64,000 nucleotides of DNA from Channa striata (GCA_033026295.1 CM065172.1:14007165-14071164); one strand, 5' to 3'; shown: positions 1-13,825, counted from the stretch's first letter. Notes: generated by a model from the letters alone, not told the origin. Program-made: numbers and translations.

Positions 1-3000
1 AGCTTTGTGTTATGTTGTGCAAAACAGCTCTGACAACAGCCACTTCTGAATCTTTATCAAATATTATGCACCAGGCGGTTTTCTTTAGCAATATTCCTCT
101 AATTTGAGAGTTAAAGTGGACGTTTCATTTAAGCACTTTAAGTGGAGCAAAGCTCTAAAATCTGCCTTTTTGGATGCGGCCTTGGAAAGGCATTAGAATA
201 GTAGCGAGACGGCGCTGAAAAATGAATCCAGAAGCCTTTATGTTGCTGGACAGATTAGAGAAATTAATGTGTTCGCCACAGTCGCAGCATCCCTCCAGTC
301 CCTTTCTAGGCCCTGTCGCCTCCATGTCGCGAGGCTGAAAAGGTACTTTATTGAAGTTTGGGGGCGAAGTGGGAGAAGGCCGAGTTCACCTCGAGGACAC
401 ATTTTCTGTCCCATTAGGCTCATTCCAGGCTGGATTGGCCGACCCCTCAGACCCTGTGACCTGACTCACGCTCTATACGTGTACCTTCTGTGTGCGCCCT
501 CGCTGGTCCCCCTTGGCCTCGGCTTTCTTTGTGGGTTTTTCTGCGTTGTGCCTATAGCGAGGCCTGCCGCGGGGCATCACTGAATGTGTTGCTCCCTTTG
601 TCAGTCCGAGTGACCCAGGACAGTGCTGAACTTAAGGACAGTGCTAGTCTCCACGTCCAGCAAATCTGCAGGACCTTCAAACATGGGTCTTCTCTAACTG
701 GTCCCAAACTATGTGTTCTGATTGGATCTGAAGTTGCTTCCAGAATAAATTGTCAAAGATTTCAGGGAACTATTACCAGTTGGCGCAGTGTTGACAAAAG
801 TTTACATGTTGTAATTATCCATGACGTGCATTAATAAGATTCTGTATCTTTTTAACGACACCAAGCAAAATTGTGAGAAAAAAGAAATCGTGTTTTTGTC
901 GTATTTAATATTAAAATTTCATCAAACTAAGCTCTGATTCAGATTAGAACGAAGATAAAAATCTAAACATTCCCAGGCACTAGTAGCCTAAAGTCTGTCT
1001 CTCAAAGACAGAAGGCAGTAAAAATAGTTTGTGTGGTCACATGACTTCTGTGACTTGGGAGAATAGCTGGTCTCAGGTCAGCACATTGAAAAGTAAGCTG
1101 CCAATTATAGCCAGGTGTTTGTGACAGTACTGGGACAGCTGCTCATTGTGATTAGTTTATGGACAGGGACCTTCAAGTAACTTACAGCCACAAAAACGTG
1201 CAAAGTTTCCACAGAGACGCCATGCTTCTTATCCACATGCTTTGTCCCCTCAGAAAGGAGATAATGAAACTTTAGTGACGCTTTAATATTTATTGCTAAA
1301 TGCTCCACAAACTGGATGTTTATAACAAAAGCATGCACATTTCTGTTTATTGAGAAAAACTGTATTACTGCCAGCAGTGTTACTTTTTTTAAATTTTATT
1401 TTAATACACCAAGCAAATGTTTAGTCTTTGTGATGCAGCCAGGACCAGATATTCAGCACTGACGTAAAAATATTTGACAGCATGCCTTCCAAGATAAACA
1501 CTTGGCACTGAAAGTCAAACAACTAAAGTCCTGTACCTCATGTGTATGTGATAATTCAGCCTCCTCCTCGTGTGTGCGAGATTACACGTGAAGCTCAAAT
1601 GACACCCTGAACAATGACGGGATGTCCCTTTTTTGCTGGAGCTTTGAAATCGATGATTTGTGTAAAGCGGAGACAAAGTACACGAGATATAATTTGTGGA
1701 GATTTTCTTTCTTGACTATTCGTTGACTTTGTCGTTCCAAGGATTTAACTAATGCGCCCGTACAAGGCCTGCTTAGATTTATTAGGAGAACAAACAAAAT
1801 GTGTGGTTTAAAATTGTTAGTTAAACAAATGCTGACGTGCTTTGTCACGGTGTTTTTGTCAGGCATGAATCAGCCCAGTGTTGTGTTTTGCTATCAAATT
1901 TTGCTTTTCCTAATATTTACATAGATATTTATCATCCTAAAATGTAAGGATATAATGGCACATTGCACAATATCCCTCACATGTTCACTTTTCTTTCCAA
2001 ACTCGATCTAAGCCAGCAAATAATACATTAAAACTTCAAAGTTATACAGTCTTACCTGTCCGGAGATCAACATGAATGAAAAAAAAAAACATAAAATCCG
2101 CAACTGATAGCTTCACATTTGTGTCTTTTTATGAATGAGTAACCATTTGCTTTGTTAAAAATAAACTCTGGATTTTTCATTTTTTCTCCAGCTGTATAGC
2201 TTTGAGCAGCCCTGAATCTGTAGAATAACTTTGCAGGGAAGCAGTTATTCCCAACCCCACCGCCTTGCAGGAATATCGTGTATTTTATGTGTTTGAAGTT
2301 CAGTGTTTAAATTCCTCAGCACTTACTCAGCTCTAACTGGTTCCTTCTCTGACTTGAGACTCTTGAATCACACATGATTTTCAGCTCACATTGCACCGCT
2401 GCAGGCTCCCTGTGATTTATGAGCACCTCAGGCGAGGACTCTCTCTTGGAAGATATAAAAACTTTACACAAACAGCCATCGAAATGTTTGAACAAGAGCA
2501 AATAGGAAACAAACATGATCAGCTACTCTGCCGTGGCGTGCTTTATTACCTGCTTTTATTGTCTGCACAGACTTAAGTACAAATGCTGCCCCACTCGTCT
2601 CAGGTGAGTGTCTTCTTCAGCCACTTCACTTTGTAATGAAAGGTCCGGGGACAGGCTATTGTTATGGTGTAGTGTGTTTAAACTGCGTCCATGGCAGCTG
2701 CATAAAGGCTGAGAGTTGAAACAGGGGTCACGCTGCTATTTTCCAGGGACAGCGAGACGCTCTCGCATTGACCAGCAGTGGGTGTGTCATAAATCCGTAA
2801 ATCTCTCCCATCCGTTCACTCTGGGAGCAGATGCACAATGTCTCCTCTTTGTGTGCATGTGCGCGATGGAGGGAGACTTAAATTCATTTACATAAAAGTG
2901 GATTTTAAAACTCCATCAGACACGTTGAAATGATTTACTGTCAGTGCTGGCAAACATTTCAAGCAGGAGACGACAAAGCAGCTTGGATCAACACTCAAGA

Positions 3001-3527
3001 TACCCCACTGTAGACTTCACACAGGAAATGATGGGCTGGGTAAACTTGCCTGTAATACTTTATGTCATCATAACGCCTCGGTGAGAGATATTTCATTAGC
3101 CTATTTGCTGCATCGTTGAGGACCTTAGAAATTACAGTCATTTTCCTCCATTCATGGTGTCACCCGGGGCCCAGACAGTGACTAGATTGAGTTATGATTA
3201 TGTTATTCACTTTTCATTAGCAAAAGTGATCTGAATATGGGATGCTGAGACTATAGATCCACAATTATGTATAGGTTAAGTGAAAATGTGTTTTTTATTT
3301 GATTTGTTCTCTGCAAACGATTCTCCGGTGTGTTTGTGTGGCCACCAGTTGCATTTTTAACACAGTCATCGTGCACTGTGAGCACTCCGAGGACAGCTGC
3401 TGCAGCATCAGGGGTTATATTTGAACACAACACAGCCTATTGTGTATAGGACGCAACAGATGATGGAATATTCAAGTCAAACTTATGAACACATAAGGGA
3501 CACCCCGCAGAGTTGAGATCCCCAGAT

Positions 3528-3536
3528 TGATTGACA
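3528..3536 (+). promoter_or_regulatory. PBX-MEIS-like motif TGATTGACA
   Basis: The nonamer TGATTGACA is nine of ten bases of the PBX-MEIS/PREP composite site TGATTGACAG. It sits about 3.4 kb upstream of the hoxc3a start, in Hox intergenic DNA where such cofactor sites are common. A 9-mer can occur by chance, so this is a motif match only. Confidence 0.25.
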
Positions 3537-4727
3537 TGCCTTTCATACTAGATATTTTATCACCCTCTAAAAGTTTTGTTTAAAAAAAGCAAAGTTACCT
3601 GCCAGGTGAAAAAACATTTCCCACAAGCTGCACCAGATTCCACAGAGAAAAAAAATCTATTTTTACACTGCACAGTTATTTTAAGACAGTAGATATTTTG
3701 CAAAAATACATTTGTCTCTAGTAAAATAAATAAATAAATCAAATTTATTTTTGCATTTTAGACTTTCAGATAGCACCTCATTGACTCTGAGCCGCAGGAT
3801 TTATGTTTGTCTGCACTCGCCACAGACAGGCCAGGATTTACAGTGGGCTCTAGTATCCAACAGGCCCAAATTAATACTCTATGTTAATGCACATGCTTAT
3901 GCAAAAGTCAAGACTTGTTTGGGAAATTGACAATGTGTGTCTTTTCCTCACTTATGAAGTGCAGTCTGCAAACTCTAGTCCTTTCATTTCGCTCTGCATT
4001 GTTTACAGCAATATAGGGCACCGGGCCCATAAATCTTCTCCTTGCTCTGCCAAGACAGCGCCATTTGTATGCACCGTTTTAACCGACAGCATCCTCTGCC
4101 CATTAACGTCTTCTCCCCAGCTCTCTCTCAGTCTCCTCTTATCTGCTCTGCTCTGTCCCCTGCAAATACATTAACTGATCCGTGCTTTCGTTCAGCTCTG
4201 AAAACCAATGTTTTTAGGAGTAAGAAATATATAATTTAAGGGAAGAGAAAATTAAAAAAAATAAAAAACTGGAATTATGTTGCATTTTACAGATTTTCCA
4301 CCTTTGCGCAGTTGCTGATGTTTTCCAATCGTCGTTACCGTTTTCTCTGTTAGTTATTGGTATGAAAAATAAAAATTTATCGACGATTTCCTTGGTTGTT
4401 TGTGTCAGCAAGCGAGAGAGCGCAGAAGGTAAGGAGGAATTGTAAAAGGGTTGACACCCAGAGCGACCGGCGCGCTTTTGTGTGAGAGAGAAAAATGATT
4501 TATTGCCACTGAGACGGTTCAAACAGAGTTCACGGAGAATTGTGGTGGAGGCGCGGAGGAGCTAAATTATGGTCTTGCTGAGCTAGTATATCATAGATTC
4601 TATCTCCAATTCAGAGAGTGTGTTCAAGGGTGTGAGGTAAGGAAAACAAACCGATTTTAATTACTGCCCTCCATTTCAGCCGCAGCTGATGTACGGCCTA
4701 CTTTACCTGTTTAATAATAATATTCAC

Positions 4728-4804
<77 letters not shown>
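4728..4804. repeat. (AAT)n microsatellite
   Basis: About 25 uninterrupted AAT/TAA trinucleotide units. In the reverse frame it reads as a run of isoleucines, which is an artefact of the repeat and not a protein. Confidence 0.95.
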
Positions 4805-4805
<1 letters not shown>

Positions 4806-5754
4806 GCATTTATTGTAATTATATTTTTTGTTTGCTCTGTTAATGGGTAATGAGATTGAATGATGGCATATTTATTTAACGACCATTTCCATGTGGAAGT
4901 ATTAAACATGGTCACAGTGTTATTACCTCGTTTACAGTTTGTAATTAAAATCATGTTTCTGACCTGAACCATGGGCATTTTATACACTACACAAGGGGGT
5001 TGGAGCTGCATTAGATCCTTGATCAGAACGATAAAAAAAGGACCTGACTCCTCTCTGGGGCTTCAGGTAAAAGCTCAGTGATGGTGGCAGCAGCAGGGGT
5101 GAAACAGAAAAGGGGGAAGGCTCCTCTCTTACCAAGCAACCCTGAGTGCGTAATCCATCACCGCTGAGAGACATCTAAAGAGGCTTTTCTCGACAGCTTT
5201 GTTGTAGTGAAACACCAGAAGGAACTCATATCTAAAACCTGGTTCACCTAAAATTGATACTGGTGCAGATTATGCTAACATTATTGCCTGCAGAACTTTC
5301 TCGTTTTAGAAGATCATTTTGGGTGCACTATTTAAAATGTTGTGATAGCTTCATTATTCTATAGTTATTTATCTACTTGTGTACATTTGTACATTGTTCA
5401 AATTAAGCAGACGTGTTTTATGAGATTTTTTCCCACAGTGTAACTCAGTTAGGCCACAATTGATGTAGCTTTTAGCCCAAATCACGTCCCCAAAAATATT
5501 TATTATGTGGGCTTTAAATTAAGTTGCAAAATTCATATTTTATTTAAATGCTTTTCGCCGTCATTTCGACTTCCCTGGGGTTGTGTGTTGGGGTTGCACT
5601 GCATTGTAAGTGCAAACAGGCGCGCAGAAGAGTTCCACACTGAACATCTCCCCCTGCTCTTTGTCCATCCAGCCGTGCAAAAAAACGGGATGTTTACATC
5701 AAAACGTCCACGCTGTTTGGCAGTTGCCTCCCAGAGCCACAAACAGGGACACTT

Positions 5755-5885
5755 GATACTGTACAGTGATGCCTGATTAATGCAAATGAGTTGAAATGCC
5801 CTATAGAAAAATTCTCTAATGATTGCCTCCTTTGTCTTTGTGTGGCAATGACTGTCAAGTCTTTGTTTGACCACTCCCAGTGAAT
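5755..5885 (+). promoter_or_regulatory. Candidate hoxc3a upstream element with octamer and TAAT core
   Basis: A stretch free of simple repeats, about 1.1 kb before the hoxc3a start, with a homeodomain core TGATTAAT running straight into a perfect POU octamer ATGCAAAT (5780-5787). A second TAATGATT lies near 5817. The combination resembles Hox-cluster enhancers, but conservation cannot be tested from one sequence. Confidence 0.3.
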
Positions 5886-6882
5886 CTTATTAAGGCAAAG
5901 CTTCACTTCCACTCCGACAGTTATAAGCATATGTTGTTATTTAGAGAAAAGCCCGCCTATTTACGGTGGCACTTAAATTACTTGCAAGTTATCAGAAATA
6001 ATCGGATTGTTTCGGTTTTTTATTTGTTGTTGTTGTTCTTGTTGTTGTTTTTTTTTTGTAAAGAAACGAAGCCGCATTACGCACAGATTGTCAAGAAAGC
6101 AGATAATCTAGAAACACTGCAATAGTCTTATTATTTCTGCACTACATTTATTTGGATAATGCCACGGAACAAAACATATTTTAAGCATTTTCCATCTAAA
6201 ACAAGGATGCTGCGGCTGATAGCCCGTTAGCTGTCACCCACTAAATTATTCCAGCTAATAGACGTAGCCTGCTGTATAGGACACACTCCTGGCGCTTCGT
6301 CTGATAAAACCTACCCCCGAAAAAGTTCAGGATGTGCAGCTGCAAGCGGCGGCTCCTTCTAATAAACGCGTCCTGTCAAGAGATTTACACATTTACAAGA
6401 AATCAACACTCAGTTTCTAATGAGACGCTCCTCACCACATGTCTCCCCCCTCTCTGCCATTTGTCTCTCTCCGTACAAACACATTTCCCTCTTTCTCCCT
6501 CACACTGATTACAAACTTGTTGGCGTCTGTTCATATTCCATTATATGATTTTTTTTGTTATCCCTAGGTAAGGAAACGCAGGCTGCTCATAGAAATGTTG
6601 TCTGAAGAAACACCGCAGAAGCTTCTTCGGGAGCCCCAAGTTGCCAGCGGACTAGTTTGCAACTCCAGAGCTCAGTCATTGGAGGACGACCACACGTGAC
6701 TACGGCACCCTTCTGGTAAATATTATTCAAATGTTCCTCATGGTTATTCCAAGTGCTCTTCCCTGCATGCCTTTATACATTCAGGTTAATTGTGATCGCA
6801 TATTAGACAGATAGAAGTCTCAGTCTTTACTGCTGGTGAGGGACTCCTGGTTTTATTTGAGACGGTTTGATGAGCCGGGTCC

Positions 6883-9087
6883 ATGGACCCCCAACAGTCT
6901 GCCCTCCCACTGCAGCTGCATGGCAACATTTTTGCTATGAGCTCTGGACAAGTGCCAAAACTAAGCGCGGGACACAATGAAAGAGGAGGAGGTGGTGGAG
7001 GCCAAGAAGCAAAACTTAATCAGCAAAACATGACCTCCTCTGCTCATGTCAGTTCCAGGCTGAACCCAGATGAACAGTTTCAGAGCCCAGTGGAGCCTCA
7101 GGTTCACTGCCATGCCAAGGGCAAGCTGGACATCAAGAGCAGGAGCTGCAGTCTCCTCACCATCTGCCACTCAGGAGTAATTTCTCCCTGGATGAATCCG
7201 CGGACAACTGGTTCGGAGCAATCTGGTAACTGTGTTTTTTATTATTATTACAAAGTATCTCAAATGTTGGCTGATGGGGCGAACCCATAAATCAAAATGC
7301 AATGAGAATGTACCTCATTTGTGCATTCAGTGTTTAACCTAAACACTGATATCTGATCTTAATGATGTATTGAAATCAATTACATGTTGTTACATAAAGA
7401 GAGTGCATGCACTCACCCCCACCCCACATGATTCTGGCACTTTACATAAACATTAAGCAGCAAATGCCCAACTACAATATGTTTATTGTGTCATCTGCAG
7501 AACTTACCAGGCACTACAGCAGGTAAATCTGATCTTTCTCCTCTATTAGGTGAAATTAGTGTTGATGTTGCAGCACAGTTTAGCAAATGTCAGTGTCATG
7601 ATCAGAGCTGTTTGTTTGTCTGTGGATAAAGTCGTGTTTTCAACAAGAAAAAAGCTACACAAAAAACTTTTTGCAAAGCTTCAGTTTTTGCAAGTGCTAA
7701 GTGAATATTTTTAGCAAATTAGGTTTTGTGCAGTCATTAATAAATAGTCAGTAAGTTAATTGTAGCATTTGCCATATTCGTAAATATCTTTATTTTCAGT
7801 GTCAAATCACATATTAGAAAACCACGTTTAAAGAACAGATATGATACAGTCACAGAAAGAGAAAATAATATTTTGAAACATATAAAAGAAAAATTTTGTT
7901 TTATATGTTTTTTATTGTGTATTTGAGTCACCGGTTATTCTTATTATCCTTCAACAGAAAACATGTCACTCTCTAGACATAAAACCAACCACATGATAGG
8001 GAAGTTCACAGTGTGTGTAGGAAGGAGTTCCGATTACTCTCTAAGGTCACTGTCGGCCTTATTAAGTGTCCATTAACCCCTGTGTGTTATATTGTTATCA
8101 ACAGGGCCCTGGTATAGCTCATATACATGTCAAATGGAATCTCTAATGGTGGTTATTTTCAGTGGTGGTCCCAGGGTACCTTTTAAGTGACTGAGATGGG
8201 GATTTGACAGGTCTGCTTCCGTGTGTAGCTGTGATTAATGTGGCCTGTCATGCAGCAGTAGTGGCGTCAGATGTTTCCCCCAGACTGTTTCTTCGCGAGG
8301 TAACTTTCCCCGAACACATGACACAGTAGACAGCCAGTCTTGTATAGTGTCTCAAGCATGACTGAATACACAGGAAGAGCCGAGGGCCCTACTTGGTCTC
8401 AGGTTTATTGGCTGAGGATTAACATGGGCCTTACTGGCACTCAAAGTCCTCCATGTGGAGGTTAGACATTTCAGGATAGACTCATCAGATAAGTGACACT
8501 TGCTTTAAACAGCCTCTCTTCTTTGTGTGTTTCCTCCTGCACCAGTCAGCGGTGGTGTGGCGGTTGGCCTATCAGGCAGAGGACGGCACGGTTTGAGGAG
8601 GGAGAGAACGGCCTTCACTAACAGCCAGCTGCTGGAGCTGGAGAAGGAATTCCACTTCAGCCCTTACCTGTGTCGCCCGCGGAGGCTGGAAATGGCTGCT
8701 GGGCTGCAGCTCACAGATCGCCAGGTCAAGATCTGGTTTCAGAACCGCAGGATGAGGTACAAAAAGGAGCGCAGGTATGGAAACGCAGCCAGCTCGTTAC
8801 AGTGGTCCCAGTGCAACCCCCCCACCAAACTGAGCTCAGATCATCTGACATTTCCGGAGGCATGTGTGGTCAGAACGTCCTCCTCCTTGGACCTGTACTC
8901 CATGGACTATGCTCCTGTGCCCTCGTCTCTCTTTGGCTCTCACAATGATGGCAGCAGTGGTCAGTGTATTCACCCCGCAGACCCTCCCCATCTGAGTAGA
9001 ATACCTCCATCTGTAGCGAATGGTCCACCTCCCTCCTGTATGGGTGTAGACAGTCATCACCATGCTGGCATTTCAAACTGGCCCTAG
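6883..9087 (+). CDS. hoxc3a: Hox group-3 homeobox transcription factor, join(6883..7225,8546..9087)
   Basis: Nuclear sequence-specific transcription factor of the anterior Hox class, about 294 aa. Exon 1 (114 codons plus one base) starts at ATG 6883, preceded in frame by a stop at 6871, and contains the PBX-binding hexapeptide as SPWM (about residues 101-104) just before the donor CTG/GTAACT. Exon 2 follows a pyrimidine-rich acceptor ending CACCAG; the phases match (G + TC). The homeodomain spans residues 131-190 (8593-8772) with W48, F49, Q50, N51 and R53 intact and the group-3 signature YLCRPRR. It differs from my recollection of the usual vertebrate Hox3 homeodomain at roughly 17-18 of 60 positions, for example S23-P24 and G37. 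The N-terminus lacks the MQK-type opening of Hoxa3/Hoxd3, and the protein is shorter than those (around 400 aa). The hoxc3a assignment rather than hoxa3, b3 or d3 rests on the cbx5-hnrnpa1 linkage and the adjacent group-1 gene. Intron: 1320 bp. Confidence 0.9.
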
Positions 9088-9590
9088 GGCCCCATAATGG
9101 CCATCCCTTCTGTGCTCATCAAATCTCAATGATACATCCACTTTCACTTACTTATGAAAGACTGGAGGATGGAATCCCCTTAACACACCCTTTCACCATT
9201 CATCAAACATTTTAATTAAACTATATGAACATATCCTAATTAAAGGAGAGCTACAGTGATATCATTTGTGTTTCTCAGGCGCGTGACTGAAGACTGCAGA
9301 CCTTCAAACTTGCTGCTTTTACTGTATGTTAATATGTTTTTTTTGAGTCATACTGTGGCTGATCTACTTGTATAGTTGTTGCTTGTTTAATGCATGCGGG
9401 ACTTATGCTATTAGTGAGTTTTCTAGTTCTCTTTGTTGACAGATGGGTAGTCAGATAAGGTGAGTGGTTGTCATATTTTGTAAGCATCCCATTTTTTTAG
9501 AATGTACTGTAACAAGCAGGTCATTTATGTAAAATGTTTTAACTGTGAAATGGACAGAGTAATGTTCATATTGAGCGATGTTCTATATTT

Positions 9591-9673
9591 ATTAAAGCCA
9601 TTAAAGGATACATCAAGTCTTTGACACGGTTCTTGATTAATTGAGGTGTCGCATAATGTACATGCTTAATAAA
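9591..9673 (+). terminator. Candidate hoxc3a polyadenylation signals
   Basis: ATTAAA at 9591-9596 and canonical AATAAA at 9668-9673 lie 500-590 bp after the hoxc3a stop codon, in AT-rich DNA. They would give a 3'UTR of about 0.5-0.6 kb. No transcript evidence is available here. Confidence 0.4.
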
Positions 9674-11231
9674 TGCATATGAAAAAATTGCAGCTCTTGT
9701 GCAGTGTTTACCCTTTTTATCGCTGATTAGAATTACATTTTTCCCAAAGTATTTATTTTCTGTATATTTGATTAAAGATTCCTGGAATAGATCACAAATG
9801 GAAAAAAATGAGAAACCTTCTGTAATCAAATTAAAGCTTGCTTTAGATTCATTGAAAACTCCATAGTATTGTGCATTCAAGTTGCACAATCTTGCCTCAT
9901 AAGCCTCTCCCTCGCTCCTGCCTCCGAGTTCCCCACCATTAATCACTGAGACAAGGCAGTCTTTCCAGCACTGCAACCACAAGCTCTGAACCCACTGGGC
10001 ACCATGACAAGATCTCTTGCCTCCTCCTTCCCAACCCTTGCCTTTTCAATAGCCAAATTGTAGTGCTGCAAGTTGGGGCTGGCCTCCCTCTCAGGGGGCA
10101 TGTTAGCTGTGTAGCTTAGAAGCCCTTCCAGCATCCCATAAGCCACAACAGACCCATGATGTTCAATAACTAATGACAACATATTATCTTAAAGAGCATT
10201 GCGGAGACTGTGGCATCCACTGTGCCATTGTGGATTCTCAAATGCAAAATGTATCATGGAAACATCAGTTTCCTCTTCCTATTTCTGACTGCCAAATTTT
10301 GACTCTCTCTGAGCTAAATTGTGCACGCTGAACATTATGCATTTATTTGACAGAAGTGGGTCACAGGTTCTCTTGGGTCTCAACAGTTTTTCACATCAAA
10401 GATAGACAACGGCATTCACAGTGAAGCGGCAAACCTCCTCTAACTGGATAATATCGAGCACGGCTATCAATATTCTAAACAAAACTGCACTTTGTTTTTG
10501 CACATGCTGACAGTTTTATACGAGTGGCCTCACTGCAAAGGAGCTGTCACCGAGGACTACTGACAGCTGTGAAATGAGAGAGGTAACAAGGAAGCTGATT
10601 CCCTCATGGACCTGGATAGAATGGCTCCCTGCTTCTAATTCATTACCTAACCAGTCTCTGGATCAGCTGTCATTTGGTAAATATTTGACACCATTTGCAG
10701 GTCTCAGTAGGTGTCATGGGAGCTGTATAGCTGCTACACGTCTGCGGAAATTTCAAATAAAATACAGTTAGATCTGCACCGCATCTGTATCAGAGAAGTG
10801 GTGACGGCTGGGTAATTTAAGAGAAAAGTAATAAAGGGCAGGAGAGAAAAAAAGACAGGAAGAAATGAAGCAAGAATAAGTTCTCCCCTGCAAATATGCT
10901 TGCTTTAAAAGAGACAGAAGGGGGGTGGGGGGGATGAGGCAGAAGCAGCAGACAGTGCTGGATTCCTGAGATTCTTGCATATGTTGGGTGATTTATGGTG
11001 TTAATGGTCCAGAGGCTCAACAGGACCTTTACCTCTGGTTCTTCACCACATTCCCTTTCCAGACACTAGAGGCCAGGAGGATCCACACACTGGAGTGCAG
11101 TAATTCTGTGGTTAGGGTCAAGGAGGATCGTCAGGGGTCAAGGAAGGCAAACCCTCCCTTGAAGAGGCCCCACTGCAAGGAGGAACTGTCTGCTTCCATT
11201 TCAACATTAGGTTAGCCAGTTGTTCTGGAGT

Positions 11232-11253
11232 GGGGCAGGGAAGGGGGGGAGGG
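11232..11253 (+). other. Canonical G-quadruplex motif
   Basis: Four guanine runs (4, 3, 7 and 3 G) separated by loops of CA, AA and A. This satisfies the G3+N1-7 rule with very short loops. It lies between hoxc3a and hoxc1a; no function is known from sequence alone. Confidence 0.5.
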
Positions 11254-13825
11254 ATCCGCAAAGCCTAAAATCCTTACATGTTTTTAAATTCTGGGCTTTG
11301 ATCAGATTGGAGAGATGCATTAACTGGATCTTTGAAGTGATAAATGATGCCAGCAGTGGTGCCATGAAACCAGCTTTGGTTACGGTCCATCATTAATTTC
11401 AAAATTTTTGCGTCATGTCCTTTACAGTGACTGATGTTCCACGTTCCCATTTGCAGCTGTTGTAAAACGGATTTTGGGGTTAGACTTGAAAAATGTTCTA
11501 TGCATCAAGACTTTTCTTAAGCTTCCATGAAAAAAAAGAAGAGTTTAACAAAGACATGCTGGTTTAAGTATCTTCTGTCCATCAGTCTATCTGAATGCAA
11601 CAAATGTGAAGCCTAAAGCCTGAAGTCATGTTACCATCACAGCATGTTCATGATGTCCACTGGAGTTTTGTGACCTATTACACAGAAATTAATAACAACA
11701 ATTATAATAAAAAAAACAAATCCTTTTGTGATAACCCTGCTCTTTTTGTAATGTATACATGTTTTTACATCTCAACACCATCTCACACACATGCAATTTA
11801 CACCATAGATAATGCGAGTGAGTGACTTTTCACAAGTTTGATAACTGCAACGAGCATATTCTAACTTCTCTTTTTCTACACTTAAAATTTGTTTATTTCT
11901 TAAGTGAATGTGTTGTTAAATGAGCCTTCATCAGAGCACAAGAAGAGTGGAATCCTTCTCCTTTTATAGTGATTAAGGATCTTCAGTGTACGGAGGAGCC
12001 AACACATATATGCAAAAGCATTTTTTGTTTAAAAGAAAAAACTAAAACAAGTTAAACAAAAAACTACATAAATCTCATCTCGAATGTGCATAACTACAAA
12101 TGAAATCTACAACGTGATTACAAGGTGCAGACATAAAAACCTGGACAAAGAAAAGTGAAAAGACAGATTTAATACATTTGTTATATCTACAATAAATCTA
12201 AAATGTAAACATAAGCTTAAGCTTAAGAACACAATGAAGTGGTCTTTCATGAAATTGATCAAGTTAAAACTTTTGTCCAGTGGACCATTACTGATCCAAC
12301 ATTTTGGCTAAAATGGTCAAAGCTACCTTTTTTATTACAAATCAGCAAATGCTGAAAAATGCTTTTTGTCATTGAAAAGAGGACATTTCTTTTTAATGTG
12401 TTATTTACTCTGAAAAATGAATATTAAAAAGATGACGGTAATGTTTTGTACGTGGTGGTCTTTGGTTTTATAAGAAAACCAGAAACAATCCTCGGACACC
12501 ACCCTGAGGAGGAGAACCTTACACCACTCTGCAAGTATTCTGCAAAAAAATTACATGATTAAGGAAAAATAGTTTGAATACCTTACAAATTGTGGCAAGT
12601 CACAGCTCAGCGCAACAAACATCACAAACCGTCGCTCCGAATGCTACAAATGATTTTGCTTTTCAGCATTAAAACTTGTTAATTTGTTGTGTGGTTGCAG
12701 TGGTTAAGATTCTCCTTTAAATATTATGTTTGAGATGATCCATATGGCAAAAAACAAAGTATTCAAACATTGCTGGAAGGGACTGCTCCATCCAACGCTT
12801 TAGTCCACTGTTACGCTAAGGCCTGAACTTCTAGGCTGGTTTGTAGGAGATTCAGTTCTTTTTATGACCTATTAACCTTCTCGGCCCTCTCCCTCCACAG
12901 CGCTAAGTGCTGCCCACCAGTCTCTCCAGGTGCTTGTTGCTGAGGATGATTGTTAAGTATCAATTTCCTGTGTCACCTTTATGGGTTTTATTTATTTGTC
13001 TGCTCCTTCATGTGGAACCGAGCCTGAGCATTACTCAGGTAGATGGATTGTAACTCAACTGCTACGACTCATCAATCTTAGAAATTTGACTTCCTGAATC
13101 TCATACAACTGTTACTGTCATATTATGGTACGGCATTATCAAGATCAATGACGTTTTAAATGCTTCCCGGTTAAGGATGATCTGTGACAATAAAAAGGTA
13201 AGTTGGTGATGAAAGTGTCTCAGCTGTGGTGAGTGGCACTGCGAGTCAGTCACTTTTCCTTCTGTAGAGCACCAAATAAATGAATGAACTTGTAATCCTA
13301 ACAGTCACCCTAGTAAATGTCACATGTTGACCACTATCGATCACTCAAGAATTATTTGCGCCTAATGGCTTAATCACATAGAATCTAATCAATGTTCAGT
13401 TTTTTGGTAAAAAAAAAAAAGACAGATGGAAAATGTTCACATGACAACAAAAAGCAAAGAGGCATTGACATTAGCACTATGTAAATATTTGTCAACTATA
13501 TCAGCGTCTTAAGATGTGCCATCATGAAACACTCACTTCAGGTTTTATTTTTTTTATCTGCTATAAACTTTGATTTGCATTTTACAATATTTCTAACTGT
13601 AAATGACATAAATAACTTCTGTCTGAGGTCTCAGAGAAGCTGCTGTAAGTTGCTGTTGTCTGCATTGACTTAAGGCCCAATAACCATCCTCATCCACAAT
13701 AACTTTGTCTTTTAAAACTTTTAAAAGACATGCAGCAGAGACTTGGACCAGTAGGATAACATACTTGCACATTTCTTTGTCTGAGAATGAAGACAGAAAA
13801 CTCATATTTATTTGTATTTTACTGT

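Larger units (their letters stand above)
1..6882. other. Intergenic DNA upstream of hoxc3a, no gene seen
   Basis: No reading frame here resembles a known protein; the open frames are short and lack domain features. By cluster order this should be the hoxc4a-hoxc3a interval, but no hoxc4a exon is visible, so that gene probably lies left of the window. The stretch is AT-rich and holds an AAT microsatellite (4728-4804), a PBX-MEIS-like motif (3528-3536), a homeodomain/octamer cluster near 5.77 kb, and a pyrimidine-rich block at about 6440-6510 followed by two good splice-donor matches (6567 and 6716) that could belong to hoxc3a leader exons. The assignment of the interval is inference from synteny. 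Confidence 0.6.

Noticed and set aside
4724..5011. Isoleucine-rich - strand frame
   Set aside because: Translation of the AAT microsatellite.
9566..10182. Two - strand frames (138 and 79 codons) after hoxc3a
   Set aside because: The longer one is antisense to the presumed 3'UTR, the other lies just beyond it; neither has a recognisable motif, splice partner or promoter.
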